A DNA stretch of 64,000 bases. It comes from Gibbula magus (lineage: Eukaryota > Mollusca > Gastropoda > Trochida > Trochidae). Location: the NCBI GenBank assembly GCA_936450465.1, contig OW388291.1, forward strand, positions 33,022,656-33,086,655, read 5' to 3'. Position numbers and translations under genes: made by a program. Of this stretch, positions 12,115 to 22,722 are shown piece by piece. The notes under the pieces are model-generated. The model did not search any database, had not been told where the DNA came from, and worked only from the letters and a program-made list of their open reading frames with translations. How positions within the stretch are numbered: position 1 is the first letter of the stretch; each line of letters begins with the position of its first letter.

Positions 12115-13220
12115 AAAGGCATAAGTGCACGCTTTTCCCACACGAATAAGCTAATTTAGGTCATACGAGGGCATATAAACACACTTTAGCTTCCTTTCGG
12201 TGCAATTAAATACTTATTATTCTGTACAATTTACCTGCAATCAATAATTTATAAAGTTGGGACAGCCGGTGTCACTCGGGGATATCACAAATAGTAAGAG
12301 TCGCTGATGTGCAAAAGGGGAAATATAGAGTGTAGAAAACGGCCGGACTAGGATTTCATTCAGCTCTTGCATATACCTTAATCTCTTAACTGACAACAAA
12401 TATTGGACAGTCTTTATTAAGGAGTATCTGTTAATTCACCGATTTGTAATATTAACCATAGCGACTGTCGTTTTTGGTCTTCGGGTTGTGTGCAATTATT
12501 TAAATATTATATAGTTGATATTGTAGTTCATGCGGATATAATGCATCGTTGCATTAATTACTTCCGGTCTTTTAAGATTAAAGGTACATCCATTGTGTTG
12601 TTGGGGGTCAAATTTGCCAAACGTTATAAATGGTCTTATTTCATCGAGAAGTACCAACTGTTACCGAAGACCACCATTTTGATGATAATCGACTTAGTAT
12701 ATTGACGATATGAAGGTAAAAGTGTCGATTTCTGATCGAAAACCGGACAATGCACCGCGTGTGGCGCGCGCCAATGAGTCAAACGTAATTTTGGAATCTT
12801 ATTTAAACCAGACAAACTAACAGATTTGGGTTGATAATGTTCAATAGGTCATATGACTACTGTGCATGTAAATAGGACGTGCACTTTCGGTTTCTGCACA
12901 TGCATAATGATGTTACTCGATTTTAATTTGAAACTAGTAATTATGACATGTTTGGCGATTGGAGATGAATATGCAAGCTGAGTGAATGTGTTTCTATTGT
13001 AAACAGCACACATGGTGTGTTGGAACGTATTAAAGGCAAAAATTCTTTTATGAAACACAATGGATGCACCTTGAATATGAATACCTGAATATGTACATAT
13101 TTTCCAGATAACTAATATTAATACATTACCTGAGGGTAGGCTGTTTGTAATATCGAGAGATGTGCATTTTCTGTGTTTTATTAATATTTCAAAGCAATTG
13201 GCGTGCAACAATGCCTTTAA
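12115..13220. mobile_element. Non-autonomous DNA element, copy B, interrupted by a MITE
   Basis: The termini TTAAAGGCATAAGTGCACGC and GCGTGCAACAATGCCTTTAA form imperfect inverted repeats. It aligns block by block with copy A (10641-11456). The block before ACTTCCGGT and the block starting ATGTACATATTTTCCAG are separated here by the 12581-13072 MITE but adjacent in copy A. Without the MITE it is about 615 bp. Confidence 0.65.
12581..13072 (+). mobile_element. AGGTACATCC-family MITE, near full length
   Basis: AAGGTACATCCATTGTGTT at the left is inverted as AACACAATGGATGCACCTT at the right; the element is about 490 bp. It aligns along its length with 50074-50566, sharing for example TCGACTTAGTATATTGACG, GATCGAAAACCGGACAATGC and GATTTGGGTTGATAATGTT-like blocks. 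The ORFs on either strand are not conserved between copies, so it is non-autonomous. TTAA near both ends of the 50-kb copy and at the empty site in copy A hint at a piggyBac-type target. Confidence 0.75.
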
Positions 13221-13289
13221 AAAGTAGATGGCAGGTTAACCAGAAAGTCATGAATTTAGCATAGTTGCATGTTGAGTATGCGTGACATT

Positions 13290-13640
13290 TATATTGCAAG
13301 CTTTCGTGATGCCATTTTTTATGTAAGTTATGTTTGGTTTCAGTTCGTTTTGCTTTGTTTTGAATAATTTGTACTTAACAGTTGTGATGATCATGTTCAA
13401 TACTTTATTTCTATATTGAGGATACCCAAGGCAAATGTTTATGTTTTTTTAGAAGTTTATGTTTGTTTGTGTGTTTATCTCTATCCAATCCTTAACTTTA
13501 TTCCATATATTTTTGACAGTAGGACAATCGAAGAAAATGTGACTTATCGTTTCTTTTCCGTCCTCACAGAAGCTACATTTATTTTTACATCTTTGATTTT
13601 CATCTTGAATGACATCTTATATCAAGTTGTATTCTCACTA
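13290..13640 (-). pseudogene. LINE reverse-transcriptase C-terminal remnant (zinc-knuckle region)
   Basis: Read on the minus strand, about 13480-13592 translates to RCKNKCSFCEDGKETISHIF followed by FDCPTVKNIWNKVKDWIEIN. This is the CxxC..H..C zinc-binding segment found after the reverse transcriptase domain of many non-LTR retrotransposons. After stops and a frame change it continues as ALGYPQYRNKVLNMIIITVK and YKLFKTKQNE down to about 13295. No upstream catalytic domain is present; this is a 5'-truncated dead copy. Confidence 0.7.
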
Positions 13641-14234
13641 TCTGATGGTATCGTTGTCATTCAATTGCAAACGTTCATTTAACAAACCCAATAAACAAGA
13701 ATCAGATTCACTGACATTGTTGTAACTGTCAAAGCATTTTTGCCAATGAGATTTCAACTATACATTACGGCAAACTAATTAGAAATAATAAATAACCGCA
13801 TGCGCTGATCTGTAGGCGCTTTATTGGTATATCGTGATGTCTCAGACAAAGGAACAAAACATACAGGAAATCAAATATAAATCTAACGAGGTCTGAAACA
13901 AATATTAATATGTTTAAGAAATATAGTTTTGTACCTAAATGTCAAATAGATGTATGGTAATGTAAACACATTCTTAATATTTCTTCATTTGTAAGATCTG
14001 AAACAGTCTGTCGGCTTTCTTTCAAATGTTAATCACAGTTTTTTTTATTTACATTCACCACTTTTATCTATTCGATTTGATTTGATTTATTATCTTTATA
14101 TGTATGAGCAAACAGCCGATCGCACAATACAATTTCTTACTTGTGACATATGACTGTAATAAAAGCTATAGCTGGTGCACGAAGGTGATAGAACGCATCG
14201 AAACAATATTGTGAATATACTTTCGCAAGCGGAT
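13641..14234. other. No feature recognised
   Basis: AT-rich sequence; nothing supported. Confidence 0.35.
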
Positions 14235-14358
14235 GCAGTTTATTTTGGTAGAGTGTTCGCTCATCATCATTTGGAAGGTCGAAGTTCGATTCCCGTCCAA
14301 ACCAAAAGACGTTTAAAAGATGAGAACTGTTGCTTCCTTGCTTGGCGATTAGCAATAT
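14235..14358 (+). mobile_element. tRNA-derived SINE, second type
   Basis: A box A-like TTGGTAGAGTGTTCGCTC and a box B-like AAGTTCGATTCCCGTCC lie about 45 bp apart. They are followed by a body ending TGCTTCCTTGCTTGGCGATT, a tail style often seen in molluscan SINEs. Head and tail differ from the GCGGCGTTAA family, so this is a separate SINE. Short ORFs on both strands here are incidental. Confidence 0.6.
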
Positions 14359-14736
14359 AAGTATAAAAACAATTCTTTAACTGGCGCTGCACTGTGGTTG
14401 TCGGGTACCATGGGCACAAAAAGGATTTCCGAATTTAAATTGTAATGAGGACAGTGTTATTATTATTCTCAATGTCAGTTGTATACTTGTAACCGATGAG
14501 TAAATTAAGATAACAAGTGTTGTAGTGCAGTCATAAACAAATTGCGTATCCTGTATTACTATCCTGGGTAGTCAAACAGTTAGACACTGAACAAAATTAT
14601 TGAAAAGAAGCCTCTCTGAAATTTCTTACAGTCTCCTTTTTAATATTTAATAAAATGGTGATATTTTCAGAATAAATGTATACTTTTCTTCAGAGTCTGA
14701 GTGTAAGACTATATCCAGGGAACCGGGAGGTGAGGT

Positions 14737-15015
14737 GAGTTGGTGTTTAACGCTGCTTTCAAGAGGTTTTCACTTATATCGCGGCTGCCAGTATTACGGC
14801 AAGGAGAAAGCCCGCAACGCCATGTGGCTATGCATTGCGGTGAAACCTGCGAGCAACAGCTGGAACTAGCGAACCATGGGTGGTACTATGCTGAAATTCA
14901 GTGTAGCATTGTACCCTTTAATGCGTGTAGAACAGTTCTCTACTGCAGACAAAGTTGCCGTGCCCCTGGCGGGATTCAATGGGAACCAGGACCTGGATTG
15001 ACAAAGCTCATTGAG
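14737..15015 (-). mobile_element. SINE, GCGGCGTTAA family
   Basis: The left edge GTGAGTTGGTGTTTAACGC is the reversed SINE tail. The body shares AAGCCCGCAAC, GTGGCTATG, TTCAGTGTAGCATTG and ACAGTTCTCTA-like blocks in the same order as the copy at 18022-18290. The tRNA-like head at the right end is damaged (GGGATTCAATGGGAACCAGG). A 93-codon ORF that spans it is a chance reading of the SINE. Confidence 0.65.
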
Positions 15016-15839
15016 TGCTAAGATACCATGCGAAGATTATATCAGTAATGGAGAGCTTTGAAAAGCTAGACTCCAGTTCCAAGAATGGTAAATTAATACA
15101 AGGAGAGGACTTTACTTTGAAATGCCTTTGAATTGTGCGTCGCATCCATTTCTACATTTTCAAATAATTAAGAAGTAGGAGATAATGTTTCCTTTCATTA
15201 CATGATATTTTTACGTTAGACCAATGTAATATTTATAAAACATTACTAGTGCATGGTACGAATAGTCTGACATATCCATATTTGCAGACACGCCTACTGG
15301 GAAACTGTACGTAAAGAACACGTCACCCACAACTCTTATAATCAACAGTGTTTTATCATCGTGAAATAAACCCTTACATTTATATTGCCGTCTGCAGACG
15401 GCCAGTATAATCAGAGATCAAATATGTCGACATTGTGACAAATTTTACAGCTTTTTCATTTCGAATCCACAACGAAACATTACGAGGTTATCATGTTGCG
15501 GAATGGTACGCTCTAACGTCATGTACACGTTAAAGTGAATGTGCGATTTTTGTTATTAACATGCCATGGATATAAACTGACAAATTGACACGCTTCGTCC
15601 AAAAATCCTTCAAAGACATTTACAAGTTGGTATAGTAATGAGAGACAAATAGTGTGGATAACAATTTCTTTATTTGATGATGATGATGAATACGGGGATT
15701 TTACGAGCGATTTTCAGCGGAGCTGTTCTCTCACTCGGTTCTTTATTTGGTAGCCTACTTGTTTCTATCTCAGAAAAATATACAAAGAGAAACATCAACG
15801 TTGTTTTAGACAGAATCATGTTGTAAATATTGATATACT

Positions 15840-16010
15840 GATAATTGCTATAGACTCAACATAACATCAATGGTTAATCAACCAATTAGTATCAATCAAT
15901 TTATGACATTGTTCCATTCACTCAATTAGGTTCAATCAGCCGGTAATCAATCACATGTCAATCTGATGCCACTTATCTGTCAATCAGTTAATATCGTTCA
16001 CTAATCAAGC
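15840..16010. promoter_or_regulatory. AATCA-rich cluster upstream of gene 1
   Basis: AATCA or CAATCA occurs at least seven times in about 135 bp (15875-16008), all on the plus strand, ending some 75 bp before the TATA-like element of gene 1. Clustered identical short motifs could be binding sites, for example for homeodomain or CCAAT-type factors, or a decayed simple repeat. No functional evidence is available. Confidence 0.25.
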
Positions 16011-16080
16011 TGTAACAACATTATTCACTCACTGCCCTATGTGACTTGGGCAGCATTTTCTCATGTCATATACGATGTCT

Positions 16081-16088
16081 AATATAAG
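16081..16088 (+). promoter_or_regulatory. TATA-like element of gene 1
   Basis: AATATAAG lies about 80 bp upstream of the chosen ATG. A start of transcription about 30 bp downstream would give a leader of roughly 55 nt. Placement is by distance and sequence only. Confidence 0.4.
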
Positions 16089-16165
16089 CCACTAGGAAAT
16101 TCTATTCCTCACTTCCAATCGATTCATCAACATCGTAGAATATTCACTACATAGGAAAATACAAG

Positions 16166-16744
16166 ATGGCTGCTGTTACACAGGTTTACGAGAGTTACTC
16201 CCCCTTCACCAGTTCTTTCGTCAGCGAGTGTGATGAAGATGGGGTAAGCTACACAACTGAAGACATCGACATTGTTTTAGATGGACTTGTCAACGAAATA
16301 CCAGCGTTAGAAAGAACATCAGAAGAACATCGCTCGCAAATGAAGATCGGGAAATCGGAGAAAGCTAAATCAAGAAACAGAAAGAGATCGAGTGACAAAT
16401 TTCTCCGGAGCTACCTAAAATCGAAAATCTTATCCCCGCATATGAGAAGTCTGGTTTTGTCGATGATAAACCTGAGGAGAAAGAACCCACAATGTGAAGA
16501 GACAATTCCGCTCTTAGAAATCCGGGATTATGAAATGGCAACAGAGGATGATGCGCCTGTAAAATCTCCAGTTTCAAGCCCTCAGCCAGCGTCACAGCCG
16601 TTTCGTCGATTCAGTCCAAGTCGCCAGCCTCTGAGGAGGTCATCGTCAAAGCGACAAATACAGGGACGGCACAACATAATTTCAAGCGTTGGCGTGATTA
16701 CAAGTGAAAGCATAAGCCAATGTTTTCATAACGCAGTTCATTGA
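16166..16744 (+). CDS. RRFSP-box family protein 1 (unknown function), 192 aa, single exon
   Basis: I do not recognise a named family. The start ATG has good context (CAAGATGGC) and the frame is open for 192 codons in otherwise ORF-poor DNA. The protein has four visible parts: an acidic N-terminus with SYTTEDIDIVLDG (residues ~29-41); a basic, leucine-rich likely helix, KFLRSYLKSKILSPHMRSLV (~74-93); a Ser/Pro-rich linker with several SP sites (~133-145); and FRRFSPSRQPLRRSSSKRQ (~147-165), followed by a tail unlike those of genes 2 and 3. The first box recurs in gene 2, the helix in gene 3 and FRRFSP in all three. The RRFSPSR core fits both a basophilic-kinase (RRxS) and a CDK-type (SPxR) phosphosite. 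No signal peptide, membrane segment or catalytic motif is seen; a nuclear regulatory role is an inference from composition. Confidence 0.75.
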   Translation: MAAVTQVYESYSPFTSSFVSECDEDGVSYTTEDIDIVLDGLVNEIPALERTSEEHRSQMKIGKSEKAKSRNRKRSSDKFLRSYLKSKILSPHMRSLVLSMINLRRKNPQCEETIPLLEIRDYEMATEDDAPVKSPVSSPQPASQPFRRFSPSRQPLRRSSSKRQIQGRHNIISSVGVITSESISQCFHNAVH

Positions 16745-16812
16745 TTTTGTTGACAAAGACATGTTTTTGTTTCATGAGTGCTTTGTACATAGATGTTAAC
16801 AATTCAGAAAGT

Positions 16813-16818
16813 AATAAA
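16813..16818 (+). terminator. Polyadenylation signal of gene 1
   Basis: AATAAA lies about 70 bp after the stop codon and is followed by a GT/T-rich stretch (GTGTAAATTGGTCTTGTTTG), as expected for a short 3' UTR. Confidence 0.6.
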
Positions 16819-16829
16819 ATATTATGTGT

Positions 16830-17890
16830 AAATTGGTCTTGTTTGTTATAACATGATTTAATGTTAAGGTAATATAGGATTTAATGACGATGTGTCCTTT
16901 TGGCAAGGTACACTTATGTTTATGTATGGTGGCAAAATGTTGAATGACACATCATGCATCCCTCTTACTATTGCTACAGTATCATGATTTTGTGTTTGTT
17001 GTCTACCCCTCAATATTGAACTTTGAACTTCTTATTGCTGCACTTTGCTACTTCATGACGTAGAAGGCATGAACTTTCCATAGGCGATACGCATAGAAAA
17101 TAGCGGACTTCATCAGATAATTGAAGTAGATAACAAGGCAGTAGATATAGATAATTCAATGAGATATAGAATGAGAATTGTATATGGCTCACTTTTCCAT
17201 CCACTGGTACATGCTAAAGGCGCTACCAACATATCGCCACAAGATAAATTTCAGCGTACCATTAGCAAATAATTACAAAATGGTTTTGTTACACTAATTT
17301 CCGCGTTTCTGTTTGGACGAGAGCTCTCAAAAACCTGCTGCCATTTCTCGATGAATGCAGAAAAATGTGCTACCATACCTCGCGCATTCGTACTGTATGA
17401 CGTCACAATCCATCAGAACAAACGGACGTGTCAGTTGGTTCTAACAACTGAGCGTAACGTTTTGATGCAAAATAAGATATACACATGTCATTTCGTCTTC
17501 AAACCTACGCCAATAACTGGAATATCCATTCCTTTTCCGAATGAGACAATTAATTTCACCGGGAACACTTCATTTTAATCGATACAAGTCCTCAAGCTTG
17601 TTCATCCACTAGAGCTTCGCAAACGGTGGCCATGTTTGAACGTCGCGTGATATGCTAAAGAGGGTGAATCACAAATTGTGTAAACCAGAAAAAACGAACC
17701 CTGACTGTATGCATGTGAATGCTGGGATAACGAAATTGAATCCTCTGCCGTTTTAGATTAAGGATTCCTTAATTTTGCTTCAGCCATGTATTGTTGCGTG
17801 TAACAAGCTGCTGCCTCCCGTGATTAATGACAAATATATTAGATTTGTGTAAATATTTAAAGAAAATTTTTTTGATTTTGTAATTATAAG
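16830..17890. other. No gene recognised
   Basis: Short ORFs on both strands (for example 17351-17578 plus and 17010-17204 minus) have no domain or gene context. No repeat family was identified. Confidence 0.35.
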
Positions 17891-17895
17891 GATTG

Positions 17896-17955
17896 TAACA
17901 AATTTCGTATAACATCGCTCCGCTACGCTACGCGATGTTATACAATTTGTTGCTG
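17896..17955. repeat. Small hairpin, GCGATGTTATA arms
   Basis: AACAAATTTCGTATAACATCGC at 17898-17919, one bulge aside, is inverted as GCGATGTTATACAATTTGTT at 17932-17951, around a CTACGCTAC-type loop. Outer AAGGATT/AATCCTT pairs extend it weakly. Possibly a MITE scrap. Confidence 0.45.
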
Positions 17956-18021
17956 TTATACTTCGATAGAGGCACAAAACATGTAAAACAATCCTTAAAT
18001 AGATACCCATTCGCACTGCTG

Positions 18022-18290
18022 GATGAACAAAGCTTTTGGTGAGTTGGTGTTTGACGCCGCTCTCAAGAGTATTTGATTTATATTAGAGGGGAAAAGCCCG
18101 CAACATCATTGTGGCTATGTCATGTATGATACCGCGCTGGAATTCAGTGTAGCATTGCACCCTAAAGTCTTGTGCATGTTAAACAATTCTCTATAGCAGC
18201 CAAAGTTGTCGAGCCTCTGGCGTGATTCGAAACCCAGACCTCTTAATCCGAAGCCGAACGCCCTAACCACTGCGCTATCCCGCCTAGTCC
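18022..18290 (-). mobile_element. SINE, GCGGCGTTAA family, near full length
   Basis: On the minus strand it begins with a tRNA-like head, GGGATAGCGCAGTGGTTAGG (box A), then GTTTCGAATCACG in the box B position. It runs through a middle domain shared with 14737-15015 and ends in GAGCGGCGTCAAACACCAAC. The conserved central and 3' domains suggest one of the molluscan SINE superfamilies with a shared core; I cannot name it by eye. Confidence 0.75.
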
Positions 18291-18307
18291 AGCTTCAGGA
18301 CTGTAAA

Positions 18308-18472
18308 TAAAAAGGAGCCTTTAATACAGTCTAGGTTCTCCTTCAGCAAGTCTAGGCTACAGCAATTTACATATGAAATGAGACCTAGAAATAAAAATGT
18401 TGAAAAGCATGTAATTATTTATTTCAAAAATTATATATTTCATAGACTAAATTTTAGTCTATATCCCGCCCT
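18308..18472 (+). repeat. GGAGCC / AGACTAAATTTTAGTCT dispersed repeat
   Basis: It starts AAAAGGAGCCTTTAATACAG with two TCTAG-containing blocks and ends in the palindrome AGACTAAATTTTAGTCT. A close copy lies at 35368-35477, and relatives starting AAAAAGGAGCCTCTGAGAT lie at 50868 and, reversed, near 19400-19500. About 110-165 bp, no coding capacity. Probably a MITE or SINE-like element. Confidence 0.5.
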
Positions 18473-18964
18473 AACAGCGCTTTTGAAAGTCGCTTACCAC
18501 GGGTGGCACCATTAGTCTCTCAACTTATGTCTCAGTATGGGGTTCCCAGGTTATCCAGCAATGAACGGGTCACCCACCCATACGGCAGGTCGCGCCCATT
18601 GTTGCTGGACCTCAATAATAGCAGTCAACTGAGCTGTGCACAGGACCACGTGCCACCACATATGCGTCTATCTTAAGTAAAATCTGCACAATTACTAGAT
18701 CTCGATCTCGATCTCATAATATGGAATAAATGATACACTGTTCTGTTTGTAGAATCGGATCGACTGATAAACTCTGGAAAAGTTATTATTGAATTCATCT
18801 AAGAAAGCGGAATATATATCCATATGCTAATAGATTCACAATAGACTGGTAAATTCTGGAAAAGCTCATATGAATTCATCTGAGAATAATTAGATTAAAA
18901 AGTTAATTTTGAATTCGTCTATGAATACTTCATTGTCTACATACTACAGCAGGTTGACACGCCA

Positions 18965-19048
18965 GATAGACCTGGGCCATGTTCAAGAGAGGTTTCAAAG
19001 TAATCGCTCAATTAGCGATTACTTTTAAACCTCTCTTGAACATGGCCT
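18965..19048. mobile_element. Perfect-arm palindromic repeat (GTTCAAGAGAGG), short copy
   Basis: GGCCATGTTCAAGAGAGGTT and a following TCAAAGTAATCGCT are inverted directly after a central CAATTA as AGCGATTACTT..AACCTCTCTTGAACATGGCC. The same palindrome forms the left part of the longer elements at 53125-53355 and 55250-55480. The near-identical arms imply recent activity or gene conversion. Confidence 0.7.
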
Positions 19049-19397
19049 ATGTTTACTTTGCAAATGTTTTTTTTATCCATTTCACCATCGGCTTGACGAA
19101 AAGTATGTAATTAAACCTTATTTTTCTTATTTTGACATTCTGTAGATAATTGTTTCATCACCTATGATGAATTTATGTAGTCGTACGAGTATAGCGAAGT
19201 TGACAAAGATATATTGCTTGATGTTCGTTACGTTGTTGATTATAAATCACAGGGATGAAGAAAAATTATTACAGTTCCATAGACACAATTTTAGTCTCGT
19301 TTCTCATCAGAATACATAGTTCGTCATCTAGACCCCTTAATGTTTAAAGAGCTTAGGCAAGTTTACAACAATACTACAGAGTTTAGTTTAAGAAAAA

Positions 19398-19505
19398 AAA
19401 TAACATATCTCAGAGGCTCCTTTTTATTTTACTTTCAATTTGTTCAAATTTGAAATTATATAAAAAGAAATTATATCAGAGTCTTTTTAAATCTTAGACT
19501 ACATG
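19398..19505 (-). repeat. GGAGCCTCTGAGAT dispersed repeat, reverse copy
   Basis: On the minus strand it reads AAAAAGGAGCCTCTGAGATA with AGTCTAAGAT and AAAGACTCTGA near its other end, matching the start of the copy at 50868-50990. Confidence 0.45.
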
Positions 19506-19569
19506 ATACCGATTAGGACACCCAAAGATTTTGAGCTTTGTCTAATACTGTGTTGTTTATGTGGGCAAG

Positions 19570-19790
19570 CAACTTCCCAATGTAAGCCATAACTCTTGCC
19601 AATCTCCATTACTGGCTGATTGGGGCCTTGCAGTATTTCCTTAAGATCTCTGTGCTTGGAAATCGCGGCCCACTATGCATTTCAGTGTAGCGATCCACTA
19701 TGGTGACACAACAAAGGGAGGGAAACACTGCAAGGCTTAATCAGCCAGTAATGGAGACTGGCAAGAGTTATGCCTTGCGTTTGGAAGTTG
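19570..19790. mobile_element. Mutator-like MITE with 9-bp target duplication
   Basis: Inverted repeats of about 65 bp begin CAACTTCC at both ends. They share GCCATAACTCTTGCCA, TCTCCATTACTGGCTGATT and CCTTGCAGT with few mismatches, around a centre of about 90 bp. The element is flanked by a direct GTGGGCAAG (19561-19569 and 19791-19799), a 9-bp duplication typical of Mutator-like transposons. No transposase. A diverged second copy lies at 59480-59691. Confidence 0.8.
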
Positions 19791-20626
19791 GTGGGCAAGG
19801 CACTGAATCAACAAAACCTTAAGGGTGATATTAGACGTTAAGATGCTTATGATCATTCATTTCAAGACTAATAATTCATTTCTTGTCAGAATTGTAATAA
19901 TTTGGTTACATGTTATCTACTTAGTCATATGAATTTGATAAACCATTGAATAAATATAATCCTCACACATGGCTAAGAGTTTCAGATGAAAAATAATCTT
20001 AACTAATAGATGTTGGGACATTGTGACCCGTTTAACTTGCATATTTCAAACATTCTATACGTCAATAATCAAACACATAGTGAAATGTATTTCTTCAGTC
20101 TCATCAAGGATTTACATAGATATCTAAATCCTTGCTCTCCTCGAATCATTTAACGACAAACAGATACAAGTAAATCCGGACCGCATGCTTTTAATCAGTT
20201 GTTCATTTCAAAGAGGCGTGGAGTCCGTGCAATCCATGTCTCGTCACCTGTCGTAATCTATTTCATAGTGTTGTCCATTAGCGTTATCGCTCTAGACGGC
20301 GTGGCCTTGTTTCACTGATTAATGACGACTTAGGACAACAGTCCGCAGACGGCTAGAATTATCTTTCTGTCCAAATCCGTCGATTTATTGCCGGTCAGAG
20401 ATTCAGCGGGGAAAGTAATCAATGTCTATTTCACTAGACTGGAACCCATGTAGGGAAGCGCTGTATGAAATCGACACGGTATGATCGTCCCTTCCAATGG
20501 CCTTTGGAATAGATTATGTGTGACGTAACTCATTACATGGACCATTCGCTTGGATATATTTGTCTTAGCGTCATAAATTACCAAATCTGATAGCAGTAAT
20601 GATTGTGAACAGATTATTGACGGATG

Positions 20627-20718
20627 AATATATTTCAAGATTTCATGAAGTTTTAACATAATATTTCAAGATTTCATGAAGTTTTAACATACTATTTCAA
20701 GATTTCATGAATTTTAAA
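20627..20718 (+). repeat. ~31-bp tandem repeat, three copies
   Basis: TATTTCAAGATTTCATGAAG followed by TTTTAACATA occurs three times head to tail, the last copy altered to GAATTTTAAACATAG. A simple local duplication. Confidence 0.85.
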
Positions 20719-20819
20719 CATAGTATAGTATTATCAGAATATACAGCCAGTTCTGAAATGAAATATAACCACCATGATATCGCATGTTGGATCTGTATTA
20801 TGTATCTTTCAGGAATACA

Positions 20820-21175
20820 CTACCAGACAAAAGAAACGCCTTCTCATTTTCAACATACAAAATCTCAAAATACTTTTGGCAGATAAAACATTTTTATGTG
20901 TACTCAAACACCCAATGGGTGTAAAACTCGGTTTTTTAACACTGATGTCGGTCATAATGTTTGTGTGATAAACCAAATAATTGATAAAATATGAAAATGA
21001 AGCTGATACGAAATGTGTTTGACACAACGTACCATCTTTGACTTTCATCGTTATCGCATATTTGTTGAACGCCGTTATAGAATAAGCCAACATGTCGACA
21101 TTCACTCTATCTTGTCTTGTTAAAGAGGCTTTACGAAACAATAACAGAAAATGTTGCAAGTTTAGGTGGTTCCCA
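20820..21175. mobile_element. Possible one-ended relative of the CAAAAGAAACG MITEs
   Basis: CACTACCAGACAAAAGAAACGCC (20819-20841) resembles the termini of the Tc1/mariner-like MITEs, but no matching right end was found downstream. Overlapping ORFs on both strands (64 and 116 codons) have no domain and probably reflect chance. Confidence 0.35.
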
Positions 21176-22215
21176 TATATATGACGTAACTTGGTAATCT
21201 AGACTTGCTATAATTTTCTAGACTGGGCTGGCCGTCAATTTAATATTTTGCTCTTTGGTCTGGATGACCGCCTGGTCACACTTCAGCATTTAACATTAAA
21301 AGCTAAAATTTTAAAATCTAAAAAATAAAATTAATATTCCGAATTACGAAAATTCATGATACATTATTCTAGAGGTTGTGCCTCTTATAACATAGATTAA
21401 TGTTCTATGACCTATCATATAACTATTTAAGGATGTAAGTGTATGTAGAGAGAGCTTGAACCGCAATTCGCATCTTCTGAAGAGCATCTGAATTGTTTTA
21501 TATATTCGCTTTCTGTACTTTGATTCAAACATTGTTCAGCGAACCTCATTTTGACAAAAATAGTAAATGTAGTTTTCTAAAAATGTTAAATTTATTGACA
21601 ATTATATTTGTATATTTTTATATATTTGTATATCATGCATGTACCATCAACCATGATGAAATATATGTAGGAATACTGATAATTCACGAGGATGAAATCG
21701 AACTATCGTCAGTGATATACAAAATTATAACATTATAGTAGCATCTGTAACTACATCTACAGGATAATACTTTCACGATTCAGATATAAAACTGCCATTT
21801 TTTCAACCCTTTCAGAGAGGTGAGAGAGTATGTCTAAAGTCAACACACGTGTTCGCCTCAGGCTTGTCCATATCACTAAGTAGACTGCATAAACCTGTCA
21901 CTCACTGATTGACATATGCTCCATTGAAATATACAACTGTAAACTTTTCTATTCGTTTATATTATCGCTAGATCGAAAGTCTTTAACTGACGTAATGACC
22001 TAAGGATGCTATCACTGATGGGTGTTTTTCACTTAAGGCATCTGTCGATGTTTTCTTCACGACTATAAATCTAATTGTGATATTTTATTGAACATTTTGC
22101 AATTGCCAACGCCCAAAATATCTAAACGAAAAGGTTTTGAATTTTGGAAACTGAATTGTGTTTGAAAATACAAAATGTGCTTAAACTTGAATCAAAATAA
22201 TAAACTAAAGGATGT
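21176..22215. other. No gene recognised
   Basis: AT-rich. TCTAGACTTGC and GGTCTGGATGACCG near 21200-21270 recall the GGAGCC/TCTAG repeat family but are too eroded to delimit. Confidence 0.3.
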
Positions 22216-22216
22216 A

Positions 22217-22722
22217 TATCAGGGGGAGCAGGACAAAACCCACCCGGACAAAACCCACCCGGACAAAACCCACCCGGACAAAACCCACCTAGGACAATTG
22301 TCACCTAAGACAAATGCTACCTAGGACATAAACCACCCAGTTATTTTATAATACACTGCTACTTTGATAAATGTGTGAAGTTTGCATACATTAGTACTGA
22401 CTATAATTGACACAATGTATGTATTGCAAATCGTAACAAAGGATCAAAAGAAATAGAAAACTATATAAGGAAAACATAGTGGCAAAATCAATCCCTCAAC
22501 CTATGCAATGGTAATTGATAGAGCTGAAAGTTCAGAAAGTAGTAAACATGTCATTATATCTACAGTAGCAAGGGTAAATGCATGTCGGTTTACACGGAGA
22601 AACTGAACAATCATGTCATAAATGGATATGGTCACTTATCATTTATCTGCCAAAACAGCGTTGGAAATTAAATTATCAAGGCCGTGAATTGTGTAAGCTT
22701 GGGGGAACAGCTCCCCCTGATA
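22217..22722. mobile_element. Element with TATCAGGGGGAGC inverted termini and internal 16-bp tandem repeats
   Basis: TATCAGGGGGAGC at 22217-22229 is perfectly inverted as GCTCCCCCTGATA at 22710-22722. Just inside the left end, the 16-bp unit GGACAAAACCCACCCG is repeated about four times (22231-22290). It then degenerates into GGACAATTGTCACCT-like units to about 22335. The remainder is AT-rich and non-coding. Terminal repeats plus internal short tandem repeats recall Helentron-associated or foldback elements; the class is not certain. A related array lies at 25318-25376. Confidence 0.6.

Noticed and set aside
14740..15021. 93-codon ORF as a small cysteine-containing protein
   Set aside because: The stretch is a SINE in reverse orientation; the frame is not kept in the copy at 18022.
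16745..16800. Frameshifted end of gene 1 hiding the KK..FL tail of genes 2 and 3
   Set aside because: I looked in the other two frames after residue 165 and past the stop and found no such tail, so gene 1 seems truly to differ there.
22231..22335. CRISPR-like array
   Set aside because: Units are directly tandem with no spacers, in eukaryotic DNA; it is a short tandem repeat inside a transposable element.
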